From: Caenorhabditis elegans
Taxonomy: Eukaryota > Nematoda > Chromadorea > Rhabditida > Rhabditidae
Reading direction: 5' to 3'
Length of the DNA stretch: 64,000 nucleotides
Assembly (NCBI RefSeq): GCF_000002985.6
Contig: NC_003280.10
Location: forward strand, 4,584,501 to 4,648,500
Shown here: positions 12,901-23,917 of the stretch, in pieces
How the letters are laid out: each line of letters opens with the position of its first letter
Numbering within the stretch: the first letter of the stretch is position 1
The notes under the pieces: model-generated
Database searches by the model: none
What the model was told of the DNA's origin: nothing
The model's input: only the letters and a program-made list of their open reading frames with translations
Made by a program: the position numbers and the translations under genes

Positions 12901-15900
12901 ACACATGGCTGCGTAAATCGACACACGGATCTACAGTACTCCAGGAATATAGTATTATTTTTAGCTTTTTCTTGTTTTAATTTTTTTTTTCTGAATTTTG
13001 ATGTATTTTTACACTTGAAAATGCTAGTTTTTTTCTAATATTTATGATTTTAAGAAATAAAAATAAAAAATCATAGTTTGTGTTGATTTTTCATAAAAAG
13101 GGCATTCGACACAAGTCAAACCTATAAAATATTGACACTTTTTATCACTTTTTTCCAAATTTTTTTTCGTTTTTATCGGTGATTCACTTTTTTTTTAATG
13201 TCTTGCAAATACTCACTTTTCGTCGGCGATTTCTTTGTGGAGCAACTGGAGTTCCAGACGGCCGCGGCGGAGCAACTGGACCGGATTTTGATGCAGGGGG
13301 TACTGTAGTCGAGGAGCCAGGATTTCCATTGCTCTGGAATTTGATAAATTAATTCTTGAATTTTTTAGAATAACAATTTACAGAGAGATAGGAAAAATGC
13401 AAAAAAAAACTCACCGGTAGCCCGGAAGGCCTCGACAAATCGGCGTCCTTCGTTTGAGCCATCGTGTATTTCCCGTTGGGATCGGGTTGCTGAAAATAGA
13501 AAAAAAATTGAATTTTGATTTTTCCAGCAGTTTATAATATGCTCGCGCCTACGTAGATAGGTCAAAAAGTTTTTTTAAAATTTTTTTTTCCAAAAAACAT
13601 GGTTTTTTTAAAGTTTGATAGTAAATTTGAAGCGAACTGTTTTTTTTAAACAAAAAAGCATGAGATCTGAGGAATAATTTTTTTTTTTAAATCACCGAAA
13701 AAAGTGTGACTAATTTTATTTATTATTTCTTTTTTTTTTTTGGAATTTCTCGATAATATGAAAAATTTTAGTGTTTTTATTTGATTTCCATTTTTTAAAA
13801 TTTTTTAAATAATTTTTGGCAAAAAAAAAACCCGGAAAAAAACTCATTTTCTGAATTTTAAACATTGATTTTTTATAATATATTTTGCAAGTATTCTTTA
13901 GCGAAATGTCGGTTTTTTAAAAAGTTTTTTCCAAAAAAAAAAGTTTTTAAGCATGTTTTTAAATATTTATTTGCTATATACGTTTTGGGCTCCAATAATT
14001 TTTAAGTTCAAAAGTAAAATTAGGTTGTTGGTTCAAAATTACTGTAGGCACGCAGGTAGGCATTGGTACTTTTTTTTGAATGTGAATTTTTTTTACCAGG
14101 CCTAAATTTGTTTAAAAATTTGGTGTTTCGATTTGGGCTCAAAAAACCAAAAAATCGAAAATCGAACGGTCTTTTTGATTTTGGACCTTTTTTTGAATTT
14201 TTTTTTTTGGTTTCTCCGAAGGTGAAAATTTTCGATTTTCTAGAAAAAAACCAAAAAATTCAAAATTTTTGCCGCACCAATTTTTCTGCAAAAAAACGTA
14301 CCGTATCATCAGACTTGGTAGCTCTAGAAACTTTCTTTTTGCCTAAAACCATTATAACAGCAGAGAATAGTTTTTACAGAGAGCTTTTTTTCACTTTCAG
14401 CACGTCAGTAACACACACAAATACACAGAAAATGTAACCCGGGAAGGGGGTTAGTGTCCGTGTCCCTTTGCCTTATATTCTCTGATAAGGAGTTCTATGT
14501 GTGTGTATACAGTGTCCCATATCATTTTTGTACCCTTTTTTCTGTCCTTATAACTCTTCCACTCTTTCTCTCTCTCTCAATTTATCTTGTTCTGTTCGTA
14601 TTTGAACGAGACGTAGAGAGGATGCTACAGTGAGAAAAAGGTCGACGAATAGGGTGCGAAAATTGGAATCTGATCAGATCGTGGGAAATTGGAAATCAGA
14701 TTGGTAGAAATAAAGGGCAGAAATGCTATAAAACGTTCAATTTTTGACTAGAGTTGAGATATCTCGTAAAATTATTTAAATTGTTTAAAAAAATCACTAA
14801 TTTCGCCAGTTATCAGGATATTTTAGATTTTTTCCAGTATTTCGAACAAAAAAAATTAGAAAAACTGATGAAAAAAATTTTCATTTTTTTATTTTTCTTT
14901 TCCAAAATCTTTTTAAAGTTTTTAATATTTTCGGTGACTTTTTGGAGAGTAAATTTAAGAAAAAAATGTGAAAAATAGATTCATCGGAAATGTTTTGATT
15001 TTAGTGAGAAAAACCCCTTTTTTTTAGAAAATTAATTTTTTTTCAAACATTTTTAAACAAGTGAAATAAGGAAATTACAATAATTAAAATTGAAATTTTT
15101 AGACGTTTTTTTTTTTGAAAATCATTAAATCGGAGAAAAAAATACAGGAGAAAATAGACTTATCAACATTTTTTATTGGTTTCAATTTTTTTTTTCAAAA
15201 AATCGGGAAATAAAAAAATAGATTTTTGAGATAATTGAAAATTTTACAATTATTGGAAAAATGCAACCAAGACAAATTTGCAAAGTTTCTTTAAAAACTA
15301 AATTAATTTTTTTTTTTGAAAAAATTTCAATTTTTGAAGAAATATAAAAAATTGTTATTTCAATTTAAAAAAAAGGTTTTCTTCACAGAATTTTAATTTT
15401 TTTCGAATTTAACAACGAAAATTCTCTGGAAAATCAAGCTTCTCCACTTTACCTACCAAATAGTGTGAAAAGGCAGAAATTTCGGGAAACATGATGTTCA
15501 TCTGTATGTTTAGAAATGTGGGTATAATTACAAGTTGTCAATTGTTTGTTGACTCGAAAAAGTGAATAACAACCGCTCTTTTTTGAAACCTGACATCACT
15601 TGTGGGTGAACTGTGATCAAGATTATACACTCTGTAGCACACACACTGATTTTCAGTTTTTCAGAATTTTTAATTTTTTTTTCTCACTTTTTCGCTTTTT
15701 TCAGATTTTTTGCTACCAAATCAACGAGTACATTCAACCTTTGGACTGATCGAATTAAAAAAAAAGATAGAAAAAAAGATGATTTTGCAGGAAAAAAAAG
15801 AACAAAAAGAAGAAGATATTATTTTCCCTTACCGTTGGTGTCTCGTCGCCGTCCGGTGTACTTGTTCCAATTGGCAATCCAACGGCTGTCGGTGTAGATA

Positions 15901-16840
15901 CTTCAGATTCGTCCTCCGTGCTTTCCACAAAGTTCTGAAGGTTTTAAATGAGAGAGAGAGAGAGATAGAGAGATATGATAAAATGATTCGTGTTGGGAGG
16001 AGATGTGAATTATTAGAAAAAAGTGAAAGGTTTGACAGTTCTTTTTTAGAAAAAAAAGTTTTATTTTTTTTTTTTCTAGCAGGAATGGCGCCATCAAGAG
16101 GCAAAATTTTGCAATTTTTTCGCCAAAAACTACGGTACCCGGGGTCTCGACACGACAATTTTTTTTGTTAAATACAACAAACGGATGTGCGCCTTTAAAT
16201 AGACTACTGTAATTTCAAAATTTCATTGCTATGGAATTTTCATCGATTTTTCGTAGTTTTTTTCTCTTTTTAAAAATAAATTTATTCCTGAAAACTGCCA
16301 AAGAACTCAGAAATTTTAATTTAATTTTTTAGTCTGACTTTAGAATTTTTTTTGCAAAAAAATAAGGTTTTTGCTTCAAAATAGTCTGAATTTCAGAAAA
16401 CTACATAAAAAATGTCAAAAAAAAAAAAATGAAAAATCCAACTTTTAAAAAATTCGATTTTTCTAATTTCCTCCAAACTCCGCGACCAATCAGCATCGTC
16501 GAACTCCGCCCACTCCCTCTGATTGGTTCAACAGTGGGCGTTTCCAATCGCTGATTGGTTGCTGTTCTAGTTTTGGAGGGAATTTCAAAATCCCGGTTTT
16601 AAAATTTGGATTTTTGATTTTTTCCGTTTTTTATGAATTCAAACCTATTTTAGGTATTTTTAAAGCGAATTTTCAGCTATTTTTCGACAAAAAATCAAGA
16701 TCTCTCACCTGATTCACAAATTCCATCTGCTTCTCCTTCGGCTTCTCCTTCTGCTTCACCTTCCCCTCATCCTCATCCATATCCTCTTCATTTTTTCGGA
16801 ACGTCAGCGAGACGAGATGCTCCTCTTCGCTTCCGCTCAT
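6961..16840 (-). CDS. ipla-1: DDHD-family intracellular phospholipase A1
   Basis: Common exons (5' to 3' on minus): 11082-10599, 10044-9801, 9259-9046, 8999-7989, 7104-6961 (TGA). Long form prefixes 16840-16709, 15934-15833, 13489-13415, 13333-13217 and gives 840 aa. Two other starts are possible: 14352-14302 joined to 13489, or 12082-11882 joined to 11082 (765 aa). A WWE-like segment (WFFQEPKGTLWNPF) precedes the motif VVHGIGQKG and the lipase motif GHSLGS; its Ser is about residue 489 of the long form. The DDHD domain follows, with HPYDPVAYRLEP, RIDF, SHFAYW and ADLALFL supplying the four name residues. The last domain quarter sits in a separate exon after an 884-bp intron. The family hydrolyses the sn-1 acyl chain of phospholipids, phosphatidylinositol in the worm. 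The symbol rests on my memory of the vab-1 neighbourhood. Confidence 0.85.
7228..7534. repeat. Palindromic MITE-like element in the last ipla-1 intron
   Basis: Arms of about 96 bp at 7228-7323 and 7438-7534 are near-perfect reverse complements, with GACACGCAAAATATCTCGCA, CAGTAATTC and GCGCTGTGTCGATTTAC shared; the loop is about 115 bp. No coding capacity. It fits a non-autonomous DNA transposon. Confidence 0.8.
9395..9725. repeat. Three related copies of a GAGCCCAGAAAATGCTC repeat
   Basis: Within one ipla-1 intron, GAGCCCAGAAAATGCTC occurs at about 9417-9433 and 9687-9703. Each is preceded by a similar AGTTC..AGCTCC stretch. A diverged middle copy (GAGCACAAAAATGCTCC) is near 9548. No coding support. 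Confidence 0.6.
12358..12603. repeat. Inverted-repeat element with TGTTATTCCA ends
   Basis: The ends TGTTATTCCA (from about 12359) and TGGAATAACAC (to about 12603) are inverted copies. Similarity continues inward for about 110 bp per arm: AAAAATTAGTGTCAAAATAT against ATTTTGGCATTAATTTTT inverted, and GAAAATCACTT against AAGTGATTTTC. No open frame. A MITE in the ipla-1 5' intron is the simplest reading. Confidence 0.7.
14430..14600 (-). promoter_or_regulatory. Candidate internal promoter for the MVLG first exon of ipla-1
   Basis: Immediately upstream of the alternative start at 14352, base composition changes from AT homopolymer intron to mixed sequence. A TCTGATAAGG (GATA-factor type) site lies at 14481-14490 and TG/CT-rich tracts follow. 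This is inference from position and composition only. Confidence 0.3.
16480..16562. repeat. Nested inverted repeat with CCAAT motifs
   Basis: Outer arms ACCAATCAGC (about 16483) and GCTGATTGGT (about 16551) enclose inner arms CGCCCACT and AGTGGGCG, with a further TGATTGGTT between. It lies in the first long-form ipla-1 intron. A related CTGATTGG pair occurs at 54227-54270, so this may be a dispersed foldback rather than a promoter. Confidence 0.6.
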
Positions 16841-16849
16841 TCGGCTATT

Positions 16850-16858
16850 ATACACTGA
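16850..16858 (-). promoter_or_regulatory. Candidate trans-splice acceptor of the long ipla-1 form
   Basis: On the minus strand AATTTCAG ends at 16855, 14 nt before the ATG at 16840. It is about 180 bp downstream of the COA3 gene stop codon, a spacing compatible with SL2 processing of an operon. Confidence 0.45.
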
Positions 16859-17037
16859 AATTGGGTGTTTTATTATTTTTTCTCGAAGCAAAAATCAAAA
16901 AACGAGATAATAATCACGGTAGAAACAACGAATAACGAGAGAAAAAAAAAGACTAACTAGGCTATTAAAAAGCTATAATTTTAAATTAAAAAGAGGAAAA
17001 ATTAACAAAAAAATAAGGAAAAATCCGAAAAATCGAT

Positions 17038-18133
17038 CTATTTCTTGGCAAGATGTCCATGAGTTTTTGGATTCGTAGCGGCCATTTCTTCGTCGATTTC
17101 TTCGAGGAATGTCTCCTGTTTCACAGAATACATTGTATACCAGTAGATTCCGATAACAACACCCAAAAGTACGGCAAATGAGATGTGATTCTTGTAATTT
17201 TTCGCGAAAATCTCCTTGACTCGCTCTTGATTCACCTGGAAATTGGGAAAGAATTAAGGAAAATTGAGGAAAAAATTAATTTTAAAAAAACCTTCTCAAA
17301 CTGCTTGGCGAACCGTTTCTGTGGTCGTGGTAGATCCTCAATATCGATTGTTTCCAGCATCTCATTGTCCTTCTTTTTCTGGAAAAATTTAGCTTTTTTT
17401 ATAGATTTTGTATCCAAAAAAAAAAAAAACACTTTTTTTGCAAATTTTCGGCTTTTCCGGATAAATTCACGGTTTTCAATCATTTTCCGTTAACAAATCC
17501 TTGGAAAATGGTATATTATAGATTATTAGGCTAATTTCAGAGTTTTAGCTGTTTTTTTCGGGGATCAAGTCTTTTTTTCAGTTGTAGAACTTGAAATATT
17601 CGCTGAAACTTCAAAACTGGCCTGGAAATCGATTATTTAATATTTTGAAAATTTTTTTGAAGGAAAAAAAGTCTGAAATTGCAAAAAAAACTGTCTGAAT
17701 ATTACAACAAAAAAAATTGAAAAAAAAAACACGAAAATTTAAAAATTAATTGAAAAATAATTTTTTAAGCCTAGAAAAATAACCTCTAAACTCTACAACT
17801 TAAATATAAACTAAATTAAATCTAAATTTATCTCCAAACTAAAGGAAAACAAAACCAGATGCGAAGCTGGCAGAGCAAAATTGTTTAGATTATATTCCAA
17901 ACTTTACTTTTTTTTGTTGATTTTTTGAACTAAAATCGAATCTTGGATCGATGAATTTCACGAATTTTAGGCTTTTCCAGACGAAAAAACACTCCAAAAA
18001 ATTTAAAAAAACTCACTTCAATTTGTGAGAACTTCGTCGTCTCCGTCGGCAATTTTTCCTTTGTGGCAGCTAGACGGCTCGTGCTGACAAGCCTTCGGAA
18101 TGCCAGTGTCCGGCAATTGAGCACAGCGAGCAT
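17038..18133 (-). CDS. coa-3: Mitochondrial cytochrome c oxidase assembly factor COA3-like
   Basis: Exons 18133-18017, 17378-17292 and 17235-17038 (TAG), all phase 0, give 133 aa. The N-terminus is Arg/Ser-rich with few acidic residues, as in a mitochondrial presequence. A KRFAKQFEKVNQERVKEIFAKN segment class precedes one membrane helix (FAVLLGVVIGIYWYTMY), then SVKQETFLEEIDEE. This helix plus the Y-S-x-x-Q-E-x-F-L-x-E tail matches the human COA3/CCDC56 pattern. COA3 is an inner-membrane protein that stabilises newly made COX1. The start codon directly follows ATATCAG, a likely trans-splice acceptor. ipla-1 follows on the same strand 198 bp after the stop. The symbol follows the family name. 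Confidence 0.82.
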
Positions 18134-18933
18134 CTGATATTTATTTATTTTTTTTTTCGATTAAATTGCATTATTGTTGTCAATATCACAAGGTGTTCAA
18201 ATATCAAGGGAAAATGTTTGAAGCAGCGGCATGAGATTTATATTGATTTTCATATGAAATGGGGAAATGTGTACTGAAAACTTTATGAAAAGGATAAAAA
18301 GAAAGAGGAGAAATGGATGAGTGAATGGCATTTTATATCAGAAGACACGATCTTTAGAGGAGAAAAGTGTAGGGAAAAGGTGAAAGTATTCGGTTTTTTT
18401 CATGAATTTCATAATTCCTATAATTTTCTGACAGAAAAATCAATAATTTTCTTTCACTTCCGCGTATCGAACGTGAAAACGAAACAAATTCGGGGGCATG
18501 TTTGCTTTAGAAGTCTCGCACTCGTGTGAAATGAGCTTCGGACAGAAAATCACTGATTTAATGTAAATATTCAAACATTTTTAAAAATAAATTGACTAAA
18601 TTCATTGAATAATTGGAAAAAAAATTAAAAAAATCAGTACAAATCGAGGAAATCCGATGGAAAAGCAGGACGAAAAAGCATTTCATTGTTTTTGTTTCCC
18701 TGGCGCTACTTCCAAGAGGAGTACACACGAGGTGGACGAGAAAACCCTCGCGGCCGCAGTTGCCCGCGAACTTTTGAGCGTTTGAACTCTCAAACTTTTT
18801 TATCAGTTTTCAGTGACAATGAATTCAAAATCACTCTTTTCTCGAATTATTCGAAATTATTCGAAGCCTTTTCCTTTTAAGTGGATTATATTTACAAAAT
18901 ACACCACTAATTAAGACATTTTTCAGCAATACG
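18134..18933. promoter_or_regulatory. Divergent promoter region between the COA3 and CYTH genes
   Basis: 800 bp separate two divergently transcribed genes. Both starts are preceded by trans-splice-like acceptors (ATATCAG on minus, TTTTTCAG at 18919-18926 on plus). I see no other gene. A short GC-richer part is at 18730-18775. Confidence 0.45.
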
Positions 18934-19566
18934 ATGTCGAGAAACGTGGAAATCAAGGCAAAAGTTCAAAATCTCGATGAGACGGTTCGCCGCGCCGTGG
19001 AAATTTCCGGAAAACAGCCGACTATCTTGAAGTGAGTTGAATCAGAATAGTTTTATTGGAAATCAATCATAAAAATGTTTTATTATAGGCAGCATGACAT
19101 CTTTTACGAGTCACCGAATGGCCGCCTGAAGATGAGAAGCGTTGAGGAGAACGGAGTGGTAAATAATAGTTTTCTTTTTTACTTTAAAATTAAAATTTTG
19201 ATTTTTCAGGCCCACACAGAGCTTATTTGGTACGATAGATCTGACGTGGCTGGCCCGAAGCTCAGTAATTTCAACAAATTCGACGTTCCATCTGAAGTTC
19301 TTGATGCTCTGAAGCTCTCCCTCCAATCCTCAATGGGAGTCAAAGGAGAGGTGAAAAAGACGAGAACTCTGGTGCTCCACGGTCAAACACGAATTCATAT
19401 TGATCGCGTCGATGGGCTCGGTGATTTTATGGAGTTGGAAGTGTGCCTGTCGCCTGAAGAGACTCCAGAGCACGGAGAGAAGATAGCTCATGAGATTCGG
19501 GAGCTGCTCGCCGTGCCAGAGACCGATTTGCTCACTGGTGCCTATATGGATATGTTGAAGGCTTGA
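18934..19566 (+). CDS. CYTH-domain protein (triphosphate-binding, class IV cyclase-like)
   Basis: Exons 18934-19031, 19089-19158 and 19210-19566 (TGA) encode 174 aa, almost entirely one CYTH tunnel domain. The N-terminal strand VEIKAKV is the ExExK-type signature with Lys in place of the second Glu. Other family features are HDIFYESPNGRLKMR, GPKLSNF, a KKTRTLVLHGQTRIHIDRV block, LGDFMELEVCL and the ending LLTGAYMDML. The pattern resembles bacterial class IV adenylate cyclase-like CYTH proteins more than vertebrate thiamine triphosphatase. CYTH enzymes bind organic or inorganic triphosphates with metal ions; the substrate here is unknown. A TTTTTCAG acceptor 7 nt before the ATG suggests SL1 trans-splicing. 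Confidence 0.85.
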
Positions 19567-21252
19567 AGGCTTCAATTATTTGTTAAATTTGAATTTTTTT
19601 TTTTTTCAATAGCTCTCGGTTATATGTTGTTATTGCGGATACATAAAAGTTTATGCATCAGAAAGTTTTATATTTAATCTTGCAGGATCATAATCGCTAA
19701 TCTCCACAACAACAAAAAACAATTACTTCAAAAATCTGACATCATTTTTTGTATTTTTCTCCTTCCTTTTATCGAAAACCTTATCAATAGAAATGTCATT
19801 TCAGCTTTTCGATTTTATTTTATTTTTTTTCTCTCTCTCTCTGTCTCTCTCTGTCGTTTTCCTAAAATTTCGTTGAAACAGAGAGGCTCAGACAATGAGA
19901 AAAACGCTTCACTCACTCGATTAATGTGCGAATTTGGAAGCCGGAGAGTGGAAAAAGAACGGAAACAAATAATGAATAACTGATGCCGATGTTGATTATG
20001 ACTTTTTGAAAAGAAATAAAGAGGAAATTTTAGTTCAGAGATATTTTTTCATCAATTCTCACTATTTTTATGTTATTTTAACTAGTTTTACCCTAAATAA
20101 TTGTGTGCAGCTTTGATTCACGTTCCCGCGATTTCTAATTTTCCAATTATCTGTGTACTGTATCCCCAAAAGTACGCGAATACAACCAATGCCCCCAATA
20201 TTACGACAGAATGACACTGAAATTGTCTGAAAAACCAAGCTTGAATCTGAATTTCTACGTTTAAAATGCTAAAATTTGAGAATTCTGTGTTTTAGATATA
20301 AAATTGGTGGTTTTTCTTGAATTCCAATACAAAAATCGAATTTCCCGAAACTTTTTTGTTTTAAAACATTTTTGTAGGGTACTGTACTCTTTAAAGGCGC
20401 ACACCTTTGAGAGGAGGTTACGGTTCCCGAAACTTAAAGGCGCAGACCCACAGAATAAGTTCGAAAAATTTACGAGCCTGGAAAAGAAATTTTAAATTTT
20501 TTTTCAATAAATTCGCACATTTTCAACTCGCAAAAAACATTTCATTTGGAAAAAAAACCTAAATAACACGAAGAGTAGTAAAATTTCTTTAAAAAGAGCA
20601 AAAAAGTGTCATAAATCAGTCAAATATGTGAGTTGTTGTGTTGTGTGAGACTCGAGCATGTCTTATTTATTGTTGTTTTTGCTCTTTCTTTGCTCTCTTC
20701 CCTTCTCATGCTGTAGGCGGTGGCGGTGGTGGAATTGAAAATTGAGCCACCCATGTGTCAAAACTCGAATTTTTGCGGTTTTAATATCAGTTAATTCTTT
20801 TTTTTTTTGGCTCTCTGCTGATGAAAAAGGAGAATGTGAAAAACAAAAAATAAGAGATCACAAAGTGATCAGCTTTTTGGGATTTCAGAAGTTTCGAGTT
20901 TCCCGCCGCCTTATGAGAAATATAAATGAGCTCAATTTGAAAATTTTTATTTCTCTATCCGATATCTCTTTTTCCTACTTTTCTGGAAACAACTAAAAAT
21001 AAACAATTCTTATGTATATATTTGTCATCCAACTTTCTAGTTTACAATTCCCTTTTTCTTCTTCCAGTGACCAGAAATTATGTACACCCTTTCTATTTTC
21101 ACATTACCCCCTGAAAATAACAAAGTTAGGTTTTTAGCCGATTTTCTGAACAATTATTTGTTTTTCGCAATTTTCCCTATGAGCCTTTAAACCAGTGGTA
21201 CTGTAATTTGAAATTTCCCACAAAAAAAAACAGTAGATAAATTATTACGCAG

Positions 21253-21624
21253 GCACGAAGTTTTACGAATTTTGAGACAAAAATACGGTGCCTGGTCTCA
21301 CGACAAATTTTAGTTTAATTACGAAATAGTGTGTGCGCCTTTGAAGAGTAATGTAATTTCAAACTTTCGTTGATGCGAAATATTCATTAAATTTTCATTA
21401 TTGCTTCTTCTTCATTTAATAAAATTTAACTGTTTTTATTGCTAGATTTGAGTTTTAAAAAATATTTTATATGGGAAAACGATCAAAATAGATTTTAAAA
21501 AAAAGAAATTAAAGTTTGTAATTACAGTACTCTTTAAAGGTGCACGCCTTTTCGCATTTACCAAGAATTTGTCGTTTCGAGACCGAGTACCGTATTTTTA
21601 GAGCGATAATCGCAAAACTTCGTG
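21253..21624. repeat. Palindromic MITE-like element
   Basis: GCACGAAGTTTTACGAATTT at 21253 pairs with AAACTTCGTG ending at 21624. The arms (about 118 bp each; 21253-21370 and 21508-21624) share the GGTCTC..ACGAC core and a CTTTAAAG/GCGC segment. A half-copy lies at 16080-16230. Confidence 0.75.
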
Positions 21625-23861
21625 TCGGAATATTATTGGCCATTTGAAAAAATTGAAAATAAAACAATACTGTTCTCAAGAAACGTTTTGTAATTTTTCA
21701 CACAAAACCTCATCTTTATGGTATTGGCACGAACGAAAATTTTCCTCTACCGTATTTTTATGTGCTTCCGATGATTTTTTTACAACACGAATCATCGTAA
21801 AATTAAATTAACTTAAACGGAAAAATCGGACTAAGAAATACGCTCGGGTACTGTAGCTGAAGGTTTACATTCGCGCCAAGACCCGGGGGCTTTTATGTTC
21901 AATTGATAAAAATTCGTTGGGCCCATTCTCTAGCGTCATTCCCTCCCAATTTTTTTGACAGAATCATATTTCAGCTCGTTTCTGCTGAAAGCGTCATAGA
22001 ACAAAACGAAAATGAAAATATTTTTACGCAATCAAAAACGTGAGAAGTTTTCATAAATGTTTTTCAGCAAAATTTCCACATCTTGAAAGCCTTTGATTTA
22101 TCTGAAATACCTCAGGTTTTGCCTATAGGAATGAAGCAGGTGTAAGCTTTTTGAAGGCAGGAAGGTGCCTACATGGAACCCCTAGTTTCAAGGCTCTCTT
22201 GAAAGTCTTTGCCGGAGCTTCACCGCAGCGTTCCAAACAAAGCAGAATACCAGGAATATCATAATTTGATTTCCCTTCCATCTCCTCCACTTAACCATCA
22301 ACACCAAAAACCATCATTAGTTTCCAGCAGTCATTTTCAATTTCTCTCATCCTTCTCCCCCCTATACACTTCATTCTCTTCCTCTCTGACTCTTTCCTAT
22401 TTTAAATTAGGTTAGTTTTTTGTCTCTTGTTCCTCTTTCTCCAGTAGTCTCTAACTCTTCGTTTTTTTTTCAATTGTTTTCTTTTTCTCACAAATTTGTG
22501 CACAAATACTTGAAATTTTTGAGAGGAGGAAGGAATCAGACACCCACTAAAACGTTCAATTCCACCTGTTTTCCCTGTTTCTCTCTCTAACTGTCTAGGT
22601 CTTGTCAGCACTGTTTACCTCTCTCGTTGTGCACACTGTGTTCTTTACCGCATTTTGATTGATTTTACTTTATCGAATTTTTGGAAAACGTTTCATTTGT
22701 TTTTTTTCTCTCTAGAATTTTGATTTAAAAATGAATTTCAATAAGAAATAATTTTTTTGCAAATATTGTCGAAATTTCAATTTTTCAATTAAAAATTCCC
22801 AACAATATTTCTCATTTCTATAAAATGTACGTAAGAGTTTTTTCAGTGTTGTCAAATATTTAAACTTTTAAGGCGCCTAGTTTTGCTGCAAAAAACAGTC
22901 TGAAAATACAAAAATTCAGCAATAGGAATTCTAACTTGGTTTACAAGATTTATTGTGGGCGGTCATAAATTCTCGGAACAAACTTTTCCAAGTATTCTAG
23001 TATTCACTTTGCTTCTCGAGAATCTTCCTTAAGTTGTCTACCAATTTTTTTAAACTCAAAGTTATATATAAACAATGAAGTATTTTATCGGCAAAAAACC
23101 CTTTTAATTTTTTAATATATGTATGTGAAAATTCTTCAATTAAATCATTGCTACATTAATTAAAAAAGTAGCTTCAGAAATTTATGCGGCCTAGAAAAAA
23201 AAACTCGGCCAACGGTTTCTGAAACTTGTCGAAAATTACCTTATATAGGTTGAACTTCCGAGATGTGAAAAAAAAATTCCTTGATTCATTTTCTGAAAGC
23301 TTCCGAACTTTCTGATTTCTGAGTAAAACGTATTGTGAAAATACAGATATATAAATTCCAAATTGTTCCTAAAAATTGCCAAAATGCACTGAAACACAAG
23401 GGAACCCATAGTTAGATACGTGCTTTTCAAAACTAGAAACTCTTGACCTTTATTTTCTTGCTTGAAAACTCTAATTTCCAACTAATCCAGCTGCCCTTAA
23501 TGAAGCATTTTCTTGTTTACACCAACTTAATCATCAACTAACCAACCAACCCAGAACAGATCAGAAAACACAAAAAAATAGAAAAGTCTTAATTAATTGT
23601 TTTAAGACCCTTTCCCTTTCAGAGCCTCCCTTCTGCTCCTCCTCTAGAAAAGGCCCTTTCAGTAACGCAACAAAAGCCTTGATTTCAAAAAGAAGGATCT
23701 TCTTGTCCTTCCGGTAAAAGGAAGCTGTTCGTTGAAAGAAGAATCCCCTTTTCTATTCCTTCTCCCTTTCAATCTCTGACCAATTTTTTGCCTTTCTTCT
23801 TCTTCTTTGAATTCTGCAATAAACGAGATCTGCTCAACGGATAGAGGAAAATCTCATTCCA

Positions 23862-23871
23862 ATTTTTTCAG
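23862..23871 (+). promoter_or_regulatory. Candidate SL trans-splice acceptor
   Basis: ATTTTTTCAG lies 46 nt upstream of the ATG at 23918 with no intervening ATG. Confidence 0.4.
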
Positions 23872-23917
23872 AAACAATCTCTTCTCGGCTTGCTCCATTG
23901 TGACCTACTTTGGAGAA

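Larger units (their letters stand above)
19567..23917. other. Intergenic region, repeats only
   Basis: 4.35 kb without supportable coding sequence. It contains CT runs (19830-19860), a palindromic element (21253-21624), pieces of the TTTAAAGGCGCACACC repeat near 20390 and 20435, and a pyrimidine-rich stretch (22260-22610). The last 400 bp probably hold the promoter of the next + strand gene. Confidence 0.55.
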
